From Methanoregulaceae archaeon (lineage in GTDB: Bacteria > Armatimonadota > Fimbriimonadia > Fimbriimonadales > Fimbriimonadaceae), in NCBI GenBank assembly GCA_020850325.1, contig JADZEW010000016.1:207593-271592 (forward strand): a stretch of 64,000 bases of DNA, read 5' to 3'. The first letter of the stretch is position 1; every line of letters begins with the position of its first letter. Below are positions 26,901 through 36,020 of the stretch, piece by piece. Under the pieces are notes generated by a model. That model was not told the origin of the DNA. It searched no databases and saw only the letters and a list, made by a program, of their open reading frames with translations. The translations under genes and the position numbers were made by a program.

Positions 26901-27830
26901 GTGAAACTGCGAATATACTCCCTTGCCCTGATGGCGTCGATTGCGGGCTTAGCTGCCGCTCAGACGATTGATCCCTACTACGCGTCCAACTACTCCTATG
27001 TGGACTTGGGCTCGGTTACAGGAGTGCCGACCAACTACGGCGGACTCACCCTTCTCGCGGGCAATCCCAACCGACTACTTATTGGTGGAGCTGCAAATGG
27101 CGCTGGGGGTGGTCTGTACGCCATCGACGTCGTTCGCGATGGAAATGGCCATATCACCGGCTTCTCCGGAACGGCCTCGCTGTACGCCAATGCTCCTTAC
27201 AATGACGGAGGTGTCGGTTACGGCCCGAACGGCGTACTGTATGCATCGCGCTGGCCTGTGAATGGTCTTGCCCAGTATCTGCCCGGCAGCACCGACCCCG
27301 ACAAAGTCATCGACCTTGCGCCCTACGGGGTTGCTTCATCAAACGCCGCCTTCGTGTGGGGCCCATCCGATCGAAGCTATGCGGGTAGGTTTAAGCTCAG
27401 CAGCTATGGCGGCGGACAGTTCTACGACGTTGCGTACTCGTTCGACTCCTTCGGGATGATTGACATCACATCCGTGACTCAAACCGTGACCCTGGGTGGC
27501 GGACCCGAGGGACTGGCCTATGTCCCGTTGGGTTCCGCGCTGTTCGGCGATTCCCTGCTGGTGGCCGAGTACGCCGCGGGCATGATCTCGACCTACGACG
27601 TCGATGCGAACGGCGATCCGATTCTGGCTAGCCGCCGCACCTTCATGACGGGCTTGTCGGGTGCCGAAGGTGCGTTCATCGATCCGGTCACGGGTGACTT
27701 CCTGTTCTCCACCTTTGGCGGTGGGAATCGGGTGATCAGGGTGACCGGCTTTGCCGTGCCGGAGCCGGGAACGATGGCTGCAATCGGCCTCGGTCTCGCC
27801 GCTCTGCTGCGACGTCGTCGCAACCGTTAA
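26901..27830 (+). CDS. PEP-CTERM sorting domain protein
   Basis: A 309-residue exported protein: signal peptide (LRIYSLALMASIAGLAAAQT), a beta-rich repeat domain, and a C-terminal PEP-CTERM tripartite signal (VPEPGTMAAIGLGLAALLRR followed by more Arg). Such proteins are cut and attached by an exosortase; no exosortase is in the window. The body has propeller-like motifs such as GGPEGLAYVP and GVGYGPNGVLYAS and resembles the second PEP-CTERM protein at 41.7-42.7 kb. The start is GTG with AGAGG nearby and a TATCAT about 18 bases upstream. Confidence 0.85.
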   Translation: MKLRIYSLALMASIAGLAAAQTIDPYYASNYSYVDLGSVTGVPTNYGGLTLLAGNPNRLLIGGAANGAGGGLYAIDVVRDGNGHITGFSGTASLYANAPYNDGGVGYGPNGVLYASRWPVNGLAQYLPGSTDPDKVIDLAPYGVASSNAAFVWGPSDRSYAGRFKLSSYGGGQFYDVAYSFDSFGMIDITSVTQTVTLGGGPEGLAYVPLGSALFGDSLLVAEYAAGMISTYDVDANGDPILASRRTFMTGLSGAEGAFIDPVTGDFLFSTFGGGNRVIRVTGFAVPEPGTMAAIGLGLAALLRRRRNR

Positions 27831-27838
27831 CATCTTGT

Positions 27839-27870
27839 GACGGCGGCCCTTCGTTTTAGGGGCTGCCGTC
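27839..27870 (+). terminator. Hairpin after the PEP-CTERM gene
   Basis: GACGGCGGCCC (27839-27849) pairs with GGGCTGCCGTC (27860-27870), eleven pairs with one G-U. The 3' side lacks a clean T-run, so it is a weak rho-independent terminator. It overlaps the last codons of the convergent gene that ends at 27856. Confidence 0.5.
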
Positions 27871-28653
27871 AGCTGGGTTGTTCTGCCCCTTGATCGACTC
27901 GCCAAGTACGAGCATCAGCCCGAGCATCTGCAACGCGATCCCCACGTAGTTCGCCAGGTCAGACCGGCCATCGATATCCGCGATCTGCCTCTCCAATCGG
28001 GCGACCTCGGCCTTCTGCGACCGGATCGTGGCGACCGTCTTCTCGCGGAGGTCCTTCAGTGTGGGCAGGAACGCCAACTCCCAATCCAGCCAGGTGTCGG
28101 TGGTGGTCTCGATTTCCGAGACCTCCCTGATCTTGCGGAGCCGCTTCCCAAGCTCCGTCTTGCCTTCGAAATCGGAGTCGATCGCATCGACTTCCTTGAT
28201 GATCGCATCCACTTTGTCGGGGTCCTTCTCGGCCTGGGCTCGCTGGATAATCTCCCGGATCTTCATCAGGGCATCGATCTCGTCGCCCATCTCATTGGTT
28301 TCGGTCTCCAGCACGTCGATCGCGGGTACGTTGCTGGCCGCGCCGTACGCCTTCGACAGATAGGCTTCCAGCATGTACATCGCGTCGTCGCGCGCGTCGC
28401 TGGCTCGCTCGGCGGGCATGTTCACGTACGCGAGGTGGTGCAGCACCTTGTAGGTGTCGAACTTTGCTTCGGCCTGATACAGCATCGCTGACACTTCGAG
28501 GAGTCGGTCCTTGGCGTACGTGTGTTTGCGCTGGAGTTCGATCTTGTCGTCGTTGAAGTTCGCGATGATCAGCGTGTTGACAACGACCGAGATGACGGAT
28601 ACCGCAAACCCGGAAATCAACCAGAAACGATGAGGTAGATGCACGTTGCGCAT
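27856..28653 (-). CDS. Two-helix membrane protein with coiled coil
   Basis: A 265-residue protein with an N-terminal membrane segment (FWLISGFAVSVISVVVNTLI) and a C-terminal one (LANYVGIALQMLGLMLVLGE). Between them lie about 190 residues of charged helix, including a likely coiled coil near IRSQKAEVARLERQIADI. The topology suggests a periplasmic or cytoplasmic helical domain between two anchors, like a sensor or scaffold, but no known domain is recognised. It is followed on the same strand by nothing closer than the convergent PEP-CTERM gene. Confidence 0.6.
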   Translation of the reverse strand: MRNVHLPHRFWLISGFAVSVISVVVNTLIIANFNDDKIELQRKHTYAKDRLLEVSAMLYQAEAKFDTYKVLHHLAYVNMPAERASDARDDAMYMLEAYLSKAYGAASNVPAIDVLETETNEMGDEIDALMKIREIIQRAQAEKDPDKVDAIIKEVDAIDSDFEGKTELGKRLRKIREVSEIETTTDTWLDWELAFLPTLKDLREKTVATIRSQKAEVARLERQIADIDGRSDLANYVGIALQMLGLMLVLGESIKGQNNPADGSP

Positions 28654-28673
28654 CTTACCAATGAGTGCTTTGG

Positions 28674-29954
28674 TTACGGCGCGGGCTTCTTCAAGGAAAC
28701 TCTGGTAATGCGCCTGCGCGCCATGTTGTCCACCCGCAGAATACCGAGCGGCGTCTCGACTTGGTCACCCACTTGGGGAACCCGCCCCAACGAATCGACG
28801 ATGAGTTCCGCGAGGGTGTCGGTGGTCGGTTCATCATCCATCTCGATGCCCAGCTTCGAAACCAGCTCGTCGAAACGCACGCTACCCCGAGCGACAATCC
28901 GTCCACTTTCGTGGACCTCGATCGGCGGGCGCTCGCTCTCCAGCGAGTCCTCAAGCTCCCCGAACAGTTCTTCGACCACGTCTTCCAGCGTGATCAGGCC
29001 GCTGGTGCCGCCGTACTCGTCCATCACCATGACGATCTGGGTTCGATCGTCGCGCATGCGGGTGATGATCCGGTCGAGACCTAAGTTTTCGGGAACGATG
29101 ATCGCGGGGCGGATGACGGTCTCCAATCCACTGTCGTCGTCGCGGCCGAGTAGCTTCAGCAGATCGTGAAGGTAGGCAACCCCGGCGATGTCGTCGATGT
29201 CGCCTCGGCAAACGGGAATCCGGCTGTGGGGGAGACTCGCCAGCCGTTCCATCAGCGCCTCCTTCGGGATGCCGATGTCCAGCCAGCCGATGTCCAGTCG
29301 GTGGATCATGATGTCCTTGGCGGTAAGGCCGTCGAGCTTCAGGGCGCGCGTGACCACATCGGCGTGGCCCTTCTCGAGGGTGCCGAGGCTGCCTCCCGCG
29401 CGCACCATCATCATCAACTCGTCCTTCTCGTACACCTTCTCCGTGCTCTCGACATCGATGCCGAACGGGCGCAGCAGCAACGCAGCCGACGTGCGCACGA
29501 GCCATACCAGCGGATTGACGAGCCGCGAGAAGATCGAGAGCGGGACGACGGTGAAGTGCGCAATGCTCTCCGGCGCGCGCAGCGCCACGTACTTGGGCAC
29601 CAGCTCGCCGACCACCACGATAACGTAGGTGATCAGCAAGTAGCTGATGACAATCGCGATCGCGGGCGGCACCTTCGCCCCAAGGAGGTAGAGAATCTGG
29701 GCACTGAGGAAGGGCTCCGTGACCGAGCCGAGGCCGATACCGATCATGGTGATCGCGATCTGGCTGCCCGCCACCATGCGGCTAACGTCCTGGATCGCGG
29801 CAAGTGCTTTCTGGGCGCGCTTATTGCCCTTCTTAGCTTCTGCCGCGAGCTTGCTCTGGCGTGCTCCCACCAAGGCGTATTCCGAGGCGACGAAGAACAC
29901 GCTCCCGAGAACCAGCAGAAAACTCACGAGCAAGACGACGGCGGGTTGATCCAA
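28674..29954 (-). CDS. CNNM-domain/CBS/CorC-HlyC membrane protein
   Basis: A 426-residue protein: four membrane segments of a CNNM (DUF21) domain in the first ~200 residues, with NKRAQKALAAIQDVSRMVAG and IAITMIGIGLGS, then a CBS pair (KDIMIHRLDIGWLDIGIPKE; QIVMVMDEYGGTSGLITLED) and a C-terminal CorC/HlyC domain (GRIVARGSVRFDELVSKLG). Such proteins are linked to Mg2+/Co2+ transport or resistance. The start is a TTG, supported by TACAAT nine bases upstream. It ends about 20 bases before the coiled-coil gene on the same strand. Confidence 0.88.
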   Translation of the reverse strand: MDQPAVVLLVSFLLVLGSVFFVASEYALVGARQSKLAAEAKKGNKRAQKALAAIQDVSRMVAGSQIAITMIGIGLGSVTEPFLSAQILYLLGAKVPPAIAIVISYLLITYVIVVVGELVPKYVALRAPESIAHFTVVPLSIFSRLVNPLVWLVRTSAALLLRPFGIDVESTEKVYEKDELMMMVRAGGSLGTLEKGHADVVTRALKLDGLTAKDIMIHRLDIGWLDIGIPKEALMERLASLPHSRIPVCRGDIDDIAGVAYLHDLLKLLGRDDDSGLETVIRPAIIVPENLGLDRIITRMRDDRTQIVMVMDEYGGTSGLITLEDVVEELFGELEDSLESERPPIEVHESGRIVARGSVRFDELVSKLGIEMDDEPTTDTLAELIVDSLGRVPQVGDQVETPLGILRVDNMARRRITRVSLKKPAP

Positions 29955-29981
29955 GTGACACTGATTGTAGCCGAACTTGGC

Positions 29982-30557
29982 CTAGAACCTGAACCCAAGC
30001 ACGAACATCAACTGGTTCTGGCCCTGGTTGGAGCCCACGAGTCCCGCGTTCGAGATATGGAGCAGCCGGGTGCCGAACAGCATCTCACCGCCCTTGGTGC
30101 GGAACGATACGCCAAGCCCGATGACCGGGGTCGAAGACAGCCGCGAGGGGATGTCCTCGGTGCGTAGGTCCGTGTAGTGCAGGCCGCCGCCGATCTCGAA
30201 GTACGCCTGAACGTCTTTGCTGACGGGTGCCCAATAGCGCACGGTAGTCAGCAGTCCGATCGCGTCGGCTCCATTAGGCTTTCGCCCTCGAAACCCTGGT
30301 GACGTGCTGCGGTGATAATAAATCTGAGTCCAGAGGTCGGACGGAGACTTGCCGTGATGCAGCCAAAACGGGGTGTGGCGGATGTGGCCGACGCCGATTC
30401 CGCGCACGGATCGTGGATCCTCGCTGCCGAGGAAGGGGATGAGCGATTTCCCCGAAAAGCCCTCGATGAACCACTTGCCGCGAGGGGCCTCCTGTGCGCC
30501 CGACATCGCCGCCGCCAATAGCACGACGCCCCATCCTCCCTTGCTCCAGCGCAACAT
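29982..30557 (-). CDS. pagL: PagL-like lipid A 3-O-deacylase
   Basis: A 191-residue outer-membrane-type protein with a signal peptide (GGWGVVLLAAAMSGAQEA). Its C-terminal part holds LLHISNAGLVGSNQGQNQL, matching the HxSNA active-site motif of PagL, and ends LMFVLGFRF with a terminal aromatic as in beta-barrels. PagL removes the 3-O acyl chain of lipid A. Presence of the enzyme implies LPS and fits kdsD at 9.3 kb. I chose ATG 30557, since longer frames are antisense to der. A TATCCT lies ten bases upstream. The assignment rests on the short motif and beta-barrel look. Confidence 0.72.
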   Translation of the reverse strand: MLRWSKGGWGVVLLAAAMSGAQEAPRGKWFIEGFSGKSLIPFLGSEDPRSVRGIGVGHIRHTPFWLHHGKSPSDLWTQIYYHRSTSPGFRGRKPNGADAIGLLTTVRYWAPVSKDVQAYFEIGGGLHYTDLRTEDIPSRLSSTPVIGLGVSFRTKGGEMLFGTRLLHISNAGLVGSNQGQNQLMFVLGFRF

Positions 30558-30602
30558 TTTCGGGGTGAGGATACCGGAACCGGGTACCCTGGAGCGGTTC
30601 CC

Positions 30603-31955
30603 ATGAGCGCCAAACTCCCCGTTGTGGTCATCGTCGGTAGGCCCAACGTGGGCAAATCGACCCTTTTCAACCGTCTTATCCGGCGGCGCGTTGCCGTTGT
30701 CGAGGACTCTCCCGGCATCACCCGTGATCGGCTCTATGCCGAAACAGAGTGGCGCGGGAAGCACTTTGTGGTTGTCGACACGGGAGGCATCCTGTTTATG
30801 GATGAAGATCCGCTGGTTGAACAAATCCGCGTCCAGGCCGAGGTTGCGCTCGCGGAAGCCGACGTCATCCTGTTCCTCGCCGATGCCACGGCAGGTCTGA
30901 CCGATGACGACCGAGACCTGGCCAACCGCCTTCGCAGCGTCTCCAAGCCAATCTTCATTGTGGTCAACAAGGCCGACAACGCCAACCGTGATCTGTACGC
31001 CTCGGAGTTCTATGGACTCGGCTTGGGCGATGTATGGCCGGTATCCGGTCTCCATGGACGCGGGGTGGCCGACCTCCTTGACGAGGTTTATGCGCTGCTG
31101 CCGAGCGCCGAAGAACTTGAAGAGCCGAAAGAAGAGCTCCGCCTGGCGATCGTGGGCCGGCCGAACGTGGGGAAGAGCTCGTTGCTCAACGCCTTCACCG
31201 GCGAACAGCGCTCAATCGTCTCCGACATCCCCGGCACCACGCGCGACGCGATCGACACGCAGATTGAGTTTCAGGACGAGACGTTTCGACTCATCGACAC
31301 CGCTGGTATGCGCCGCCGTGGCAAGATCCAGGGCACGGTCGAATACTACATGGTCAACCGGGCCGTGCGGGCCCTGGAGCGCGCCGACTGTGCACTCGTC
31401 GTGATCGACGGCGTCGAGGGTCTGACCGACGGCGACAAGCGCATCGCCAAGCTTGCCCACGACTCCGGCCGCGCTTGCGTGTTCGCGGTGAACAAGTGGG
31501 ACCAAGTCGAACCGGGTGACCCACTGGTGAACACGAAGTCCGCTCCCAAGCGTGACCTCATGCGCGACCTGCGCGACCACCTTCCCGAACTCTCCTACGC
31601 GCCCGTGGTGTTCACGAGCGCCATCGAAAGCCTCGGCCTCCAGCCGGTGCTAAAGACGGTTCTGCGGGTCATGGAGAACTACAGCTTCCGGCTCTCGACC
31701 GGCGTGCTAAACCGACTGATCGAGGAGGCCATTTACCGGCGTCCCTACAGCAGCAAGGGCAAGGCGTTCAAGGTCTACTATTCGACTCAGGTGGGCACCC
31801 GTCCGCCCCATTTCGTGCTGTTCTGCAACGATCCGGAGTTGATGCACTTCTCGTACAAGCGGTATCTGGAGAACCAAATCCGGAAGCAATATCCGCTGGA
31901 AGGTACGCCGGTGCGCCTGACCGCTCGTTCAAGCCACGTGCGCAAGAGCCCTTAA
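30603..31955 (+). CDS. der: GTPase Der (EngA), ribosome assembly factor
   Basis: A 450-residue protein with two tandem GTPase domains and a C-terminal KH-like domain. Domain 1 has GRPNVGKSTLFNRL, DTGG and NKAD; domain 2 has GRPNVGKSSLLNAF, DTAGMRR and NKWD. The C-terminal part includes YSSKGKAFKVYYSTQ, typical of Der. It acts in assembly of the 50S subunit. The start is ATG 30603 with GGAG about eight bases before it. It overlaps the convergent DUF4870 gene by four bases (TTAA). Confidence 0.96.
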   Translation: MSAKLPVVVIVGRPNVGKSTLFNRLIRRRVAVVEDSPGITRDRLYAETEWRGKHFVVVDTGGILFMDEDPLVEQIRVQAEVALAEADVILFLADATAGLTDDDRDLANRLRSVSKPIFIVVNKADNANRDLYASEFYGLGLGDVWPVSGLHGRGVADLLDEVYALLPSAEELEEPKEELRLAIVGRPNVGKSSLLNAFTGEQRSIVSDIPGTTRDAIDTQIEFQDETFRLIDTAGMRRRGKIQGTVEYYMVNRAVRALERADCALVVIDGVEGLTDGDKRIAKLAHDSGRACVFAVNKWDQVEPGDPLVNTKSAPKRDLMRDLRDHLPELSYAPVVFTSAIESLGLQPVLKTVLRVMENYSFRLSTGVLNRLIEEAIYRRPYSSKGKAFKVYYSTQVGTRPPHFVLFCNDPELMHFSYKRYLENQIRKQYPLEGTPVRLTARSSHVRKSP

Positions 31956-32365
31956 ACGGCCTTGCTCAACGCGACGCGCTCCGTCCATTTCGGCTTGGCC
32001 GGGATGATCCCGCGGTATGCCGTGGATGCATCGCGGATCGCGTTGATGACGTTCCACAGATTGAACAGGGCGAGAAGCAACCAAACGATCAAGCTCTTGA
32101 TGATCACCTGAACCCAGTCGATCTTGGAAAGATCGAAGCCGTTTTGCGTGAACTGGTAGATCGTGAGGCCGATGGAAATCGCGAAAATCGTGATCGTCAC
32201 CGCGATGGCAACCAGCTGTTCGATGAGCGCCTTGTAGGCTTGGTATCGAACGAACGGTCTACGGCCGAAGAGGATCAGCGCGACCGCCGGCCCCCAGAAC
32301 GGAGCAGGAATGGCCGCGAGGTGTACGAGTCCCCCAAGTTTGCGATCCGACTCCCCGATGATCAT
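31952..32365 (-). CDS. DUF4870-like small membrane protein
   Basis: A 137-residue protein with three likely membrane segments: LVHLAAIPAPFWGPAVALIL, then LVAIAVTITIFAISIGLTIY and VIIKSLIVWLLLALFNLWNV. The motif FVRYQAYKALIEQL between the first and second segments resembles the RFHAxQA stretch of DUF4870/Tic20-like proteins. The function is unknown. TAAACT ends six bases before the ATG, again suggesting a leaderless message. Confidence 0.65.
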   Translation of the reverse strand: MIIGESDRKLGGLVHLAAIPAPFWGPAVALILFGRRPFVRYQAYKALIEQLVAIAVTITIFAISIGLTIYQFTQNGFDLSKIDWVQVIIKSLIVWLLLALFNLWNVINAIRDASTAYRGIIPAKPKWTERVALSKAV

Positions 32366-32420
32366 CTCAGGAGTTTACGCGTCGCGACCCTAGCGGGTTT
32401 CGGGCATGCCGGGGTCTGGA

Positions 32421-32460
32421 TTGGCTCGGATTCGCTCGGCTTGGCTCGGATTTGCTCCTA
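32421..32460 (+). repeat. Imperfect 20-base tandem duplication
   Basis: Two adjacent 20-base units both start TTGGCTCGGATT and agree at 16 of 20 positions. They lie just before the second copy of the dispersed GC-rich repeat in the spacer between the DUF4870 gene and the amidase gene. Confidence 0.6.
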
Positions 32461-32470
32461 CAGGAAGACT

Positions 32471-32500
32471 ACGAGGCGCGCGGGGGCGTCGTACCGCGCA
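32471..32500 (+). repeat. Dispersed intergenic GC-rich repeat, copy 2
   Basis: A 30-base segment matching 22745-22777 except for two one-base deletions. It shares GCGCGCGGGGG and CGTCGTACCGCGCA. It sits about 50 bases before the amidase start, upstream of its TACAAT element. Confidence 0.6.
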
Positions 32501-32547
32501 ATCGATGTACGCGACTCCAAATCCCAAATCTGAACTACAATCGCGAT

Positions 32548-34224
32548 ATGGGCTTCGATACCACGCTCGTCTCGCGAAAGTCGTTCCTTGCTTCGGTCCT
32601 GGCCGGGGCCGGTGCGCTCGTTCTTCCCGCTGAAAGTCGGGCCAAGCTGATCGAACTGCAGAGTAAGCCGGAACTCACCGTCGCCGACATCGCCACCGCC
32701 GAGCGGATCTTCGGCCTCGAGTTCAGCGAAAACGAGCGGAAGGCGATTCTCGCCAGCGTGAAGCAGCAGAGCGGCGGCTATGAGGCGATCCGCAAGCTTG
32801 AGATGCCGAACAGCGTCGCGCCCGCATTTGTGTTTGTTCCCGAAGGCAAGCAGCCGGCCCCGGGCACCCGCAACGACATGCGATACCGCGCGGCCGGGCT
32901 GAAAACCTCGACCGACGAAGACATCGCGTTCCTCCCCGTCATCGATCTCCAGGAGCGCCTGAAGAAGAAAGAAATCTCTAGCGTCGAGCTGACTAAGATC
33001 TACCTTGCCCGGCTGGAGCGCCACGGAGGGCCGTTGCTCAACGTGGTCACCCTGCTGAGCGACGTTGCCCTGAAGCAAGCCAAGCGCGCCGACGAGGAGC
33101 GCGCACGGGGGCGTGTTCGAGGCACATTGCATGGGATTCCCTACGGTGTCAAGGATCTGCTTGCCTATCCTGGCTATCCCACGACGTTTGGCGCGGAACC
33201 CTTCGAGAAGCAGATTCTCGACGAAACCGCCACCGTCATCAGCAAACTTGAAGCCGCTGGAGCGGTGTTGTGCGCCAAGCTAAGCCTCGGTGCGCTCGCC
33301 ATGGACGACCACTGGTTCAAAGGCAAGACCAAGAACCCGTTCAACCTTGAGCAGGGTTCGAGCGGCTCGTCCGCCGGATCGTCGAGTGCGATGGCCGCCG
33401 GTTTGGTCGCCTTCACGATCGGCACCGAGACCTTGGGCAGCATCATGTCGCCCTCGCATCGTTGCCGCGTGACCGGCTTGCGCCCGACGTTCGGGCGGGT
33501 CAGCCGCCACGGCGCGATGGCGCTGAGCTGGACCATGGACAAGATCGGCCCGATTTGCCGGACTGCCCAAGACTGCGCGGCCGTCCTGGCGGCGATCCAC
33601 GGCCGGGATGCCCATGACCCGACCACCGTCGATCGCCCGCTGCGTTTCCGTCCCGACCTCGACTTGTCGAAGCTCAAGATCGGCTACCTGGAAAACGACG
33701 CCGCCCTTGACGAGGACGATGCTGGCGGGCTGGTGGGCTCGCATCTCGACCTGCTGAAGTCGCTTGGTGCCAACCCGATTCCGATCAAGTTCACCATGCC
33801 CACCAACGGCATCGACACGCTGCTCTCCGTCGAAGCCTCGGCGGCTTTCGAGGCCCTGACCCGCACCGGCGAAGTCAACACGATCAAGAACAGCCTTTGG
33901 CCGAACATCTTCCGCTCGCACCGGTTTGTGCCGGGGGTGGAGTACCTACAGGCGATGCGCGCCCGCACCCTGCTCATGCGGAAGTTCGAGGAGGAGTTGG
34001 GCGACTTCGATGCGATCATCGCCAGCGACCGGGGCAGCTACCTGCTGTTCATCACCAACTTGACGGGCCACCCGCAGCTCTACGTTCCGCAGGGCCTGAC
34101 CGCACGCGGCGCGCAACGGGGGCTCAGCATCATCGGCCGCTTGTACGACGAGGGCACGATCCTCGGGATCGGGGCACGCATCCAGCAGAAGACCGACTAC
34201 TGGCAGCTACGGCCGAAAATCTGA
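32548..34224 (+). CDS. Amidase signature family protein, exported
   Basis: A 558-residue protein. The Ser-cisSer-Lys active site is visible: Lys in LHGIPYGVKDLLAYPGYPT, and Ser residues in QGSSGSSAGSSSAMAAGLVA with GTETLGSIMSPS. The N-terminus (SRKSFLASVLAGAGALVLPA) is a signal that resembles a Tat motif with RK in place of RR, so export is likely but the route unsure. The residues 35-110 are an extra helical region ahead of the amidase domain. Substrate is unknown; the family hydrolyses amides such as aryl-acylamides, peptide amides or Glu/Asp-tRNA. TACAAT lies six bases before the ATG, which decides the start over the longer open frame. Confidence 0.85.
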   Translation: MGFDTTLVSRKSFLASVLAGAGALVLPAESRAKLIELQSKPELTVADIATAERIFGLEFSENERKAILASVKQQSGGYEAIRKLEMPNSVAPAFVFVPEGKQPAPGTRNDMRYRAAGLKTSTDEDIAFLPVIDLQERLKKKEISSVELTKIYLARLERHGGPLLNVVTLLSDVALKQAKRADEERARGRVRGTLHGIPYGVKDLLAYPGYPTTFGAEPFEKQILDETATVISKLEAAGAVLCAKLSLGALAMDDHWFKGKTKNPFNLEQGSSGSSAGSSSAMAAGLVAFTIGTETLGSIMSPSHRCRVTGLRPTFGRVSRHGAMALSWTMDKIGPICRTAQDCAAVLAAIHGRDAHDPTTVDRPLRFRPDLDLSKLKIGYLENDAALDEDDAGGLVGSHLDLLKSLGANPIPIKFTMPTNGIDTLLSVEASAAFEALTRTGEVNTIKNSLWPNIFRSHRFVPGVEYLQAMRARTLLMRKFEEELGDFDAIIASDRGSYLLFITNLTGHPQLYVPQGLTARGAQRGLSIIGRLYDEGTILGIGARIQQKTDYWQLRPKI

Positions 34225-34227
34225 TCG

Positions 34228-35085
34228 TCAGCCCGCGCGCTTCTGAGAACGTGATCGCAGATAGATCGCGATCGAGTTCATGAAGAGCAGGGCTACCATC
34301 AGGACCACGATGGCTCCGGCCGCCGCGACTTTGAACTCCTCTTTCGCCTCGGACGACCAGTTGTAGATCTGGATCGGAAGCACCGTGAAGGGGTCACTGA
34401 TGCTCTTCGGCGCCATTCGCGCGTAGGTGACGGCGCCCACGATGATGAGGGGGGCGGTTTCGCCGATGGCGCGTGAAAGGGAAAGGATGATGCCAGTGAA
34501 GATGCCGGGTCCGGCCGCGGGAAGAACCTGTCGCCGGATCGTCTGCCATTCCGTTGCGCCGAGCGCCAACGATCCCTCGCGGAACGACCGGGGCACCGCT
34601 CTCAGGGCCTCCTGGGACACGATGATGACCATCGGCAGAATCAGTAGGGCCATCGTCAAGGAAGCGGCGAGAATGCTTCGCCCCATGCCAAACGTGCGAA
34701 CAAAAACCGCCAAGCCGAGCAAGCCGTAAACGATCGACGGGACACCGGCGAGGTTCGAAATGTTGAGCTGGATGAACTCGGTGAACCGGTTCTTCTTACG
34801 CGTGTATTCCTCGAGGTAGATGGCGGCGGCGATGCCCACCGGCACCGCGATGATCCCGGTCAGCACGATCACCCAGATTGAACCGATGAGGGCAACCTTG
34901 ATGCCTGCATTCTCGGGCTTGTACGAGGCTGGCTTCGTCAGAAAGTCCGCGTTGATCCGCGGGACCCCCTGAGAGAAGATGCTCCACAACAAGACGACCA
35001 GCATCAGAACGCCGATGCCCGTGGCGATCAAGCACAACACCTGGAACAGGCGGTCCTTGCGCTTTCGCCCGGCCAGCGAGATCAT
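34228..35085 (-). CDS. pstA: Phosphate ABC transporter permease PstA
   Basis: A 285-residue inner-membrane protein with about six segments and the ABC permease EAA-type loop in FREGSLALGATEWQTIRRQV. The sequence SNLAGVPSIVYGLLGLAVFV is typical of PstA. It partners PstC for phosphate import. It overlaps pstC by four bases (ATGA). The next genes downstream are not pstB or phoU; the gene ends four bases from the stop of the convergent amidase. Confidence 0.93.
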   Translation of the reverse strand: MISLAGRKRKDRLFQVLCLIATGIGVLMLVVLLWSIFSQGVPRINADFLTKPASYKPENAGIKVALIGSIWVIVLTGIIAVPVGIAAAIYLEEYTRKKNRFTEFIQLNISNLAGVPSIVYGLLGLAVFVRTFGMGRSILAASLTMALLILPMVIIVSQEALRAVPRSFREGSLALGATEWQTIRRQVLPAAGPGIFTGIILSLSRAIGETAPLIIVGAVTYARMAPKSISDPFTVLPIQIYNWSSEAKEEFKVAAAGAIVVLMVALLFMNSIAIYLRSRSQKRAG

Positions 35086-36014
35086 GTGTACACCTGCCGG
35101 TAGCGCTTCACCAGCTTGTTGGCGAGCACATTCATCAGGTAGGTCATCGCAAACAGCGTCAACCCGACGGCGAAGAGGGTGTAGTAGGCGTTTGACCCGG
35201 CTGGGATGTCACCCTTGGCGATCTGGACGATATAGGCAGTCATCGTCATGATGCTCTCTCGTGGGTCGAGCGTGAGTGCGGGTTGGGCACCGGCGGCAAG
35301 CGTGACCGCCATGGTCTCACCGATGGCGCGGGAGAGGGCCAGGATGAAGCTCGCCATAATGCCCGACAGGGCGGCCGGGACGACGATCTTCAGAGTCACC
35401 TCGGTCTTCGTAGCACCCAGCCCATAGGCCGCTTCACGCAGACCGCGGGGGACGGCGCGGATCGCATCTTCGCAGAGGGATGCGACCAGCGGGAGGATCA
35501 TGATGCCAACGACGATTCCGCCCGAGAGCCCGTTGTAGGTGTCGATTCCCGGGATGAATTTCATGAGAAAAGGAGTCACCACGAACAGGCCGAAGAAGCC
35601 GTAAACGACGGTCGGAACGCCGGCGAGGAGTTCGAGGCCCGGCTTGAGCATGGCCCGGGTCCGAGATGACGCGTACTCGCTGAGGTAGATGCCGATAAGC
35701 AACCCGAGAGGAATCGCGATGAGCCCAGAGCTGATCGCGATCATCAGGGTGCCCGTGATCAGCGGGATGACGCCGTACGTCGGTGGCTCGTAGGTGGGAG
35801 CCCACTTCGTCGTTCCGAAGAACTCGGTGATGGACACCCGCGAGAAGAAGACGAGCGAATCGCTGAACAGGGTGAAGAGGATGCCGAACGTCGTCAGCAC
35901 CGAGACGAGCGCACACAGCAGGCAGAAGAACTTGATCGCCCCTTCGACGAACGCCGAGAATCCTCCGCGGTGGCGGAGGATGCTGCGGGTTCCCGAAGAG
36001 GCGACCTTGGCCAT
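35082..36014 (-). CDS. pstC: Phosphate ABC transporter permease PstC
   Basis: A 310-residue permease with about six membrane segments. GLELLAGVPTVVYGFFGLFV and REAAYGLGATKTEVTLKIVV (EAA loop) mark PstC. It follows pstS by six bases and overlaps pstA. In the family, PstC and PstA form the channel and PstB supplies ATPase activity; PstB is missing here. Confidence 0.93.
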   Translation of the reverse strand: MAKVASSGTRSILRHRGGFSAFVEGAIKFFCLLCALVSVLTTFGILFTLFSDSLVFFSRVSITEFFGTTKWAPTYEPPTYGVIPLITGTLMIAISSGLIAIPLGLLIGIYLSEYASSRTRAMLKPGLELLAGVPTVVYGFFGLFVVTPFLMKFIPGIDTYNGLSGGIVVGIMILPLVASLCEDAIRAVPRGLREAAYGLGATKTEVTLKIVVPAALSGIMASFILALSRAIGETMAVTLAAGAQPALTLDPRESIMTMTAYIVQIAKGDIPAGSNAYYTLFAVGLTLFAMTYLMNVLANKLVKRYRQVYT

Positions 36015-36020
36015 TGATGC

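Noticed and set aside
32548..32640. Canonical Tat signal on the amidase
   Set aside because: The motif is SRKSFL, with RK rather than RR, so only a Tat-like or Sec signal can be claimed.
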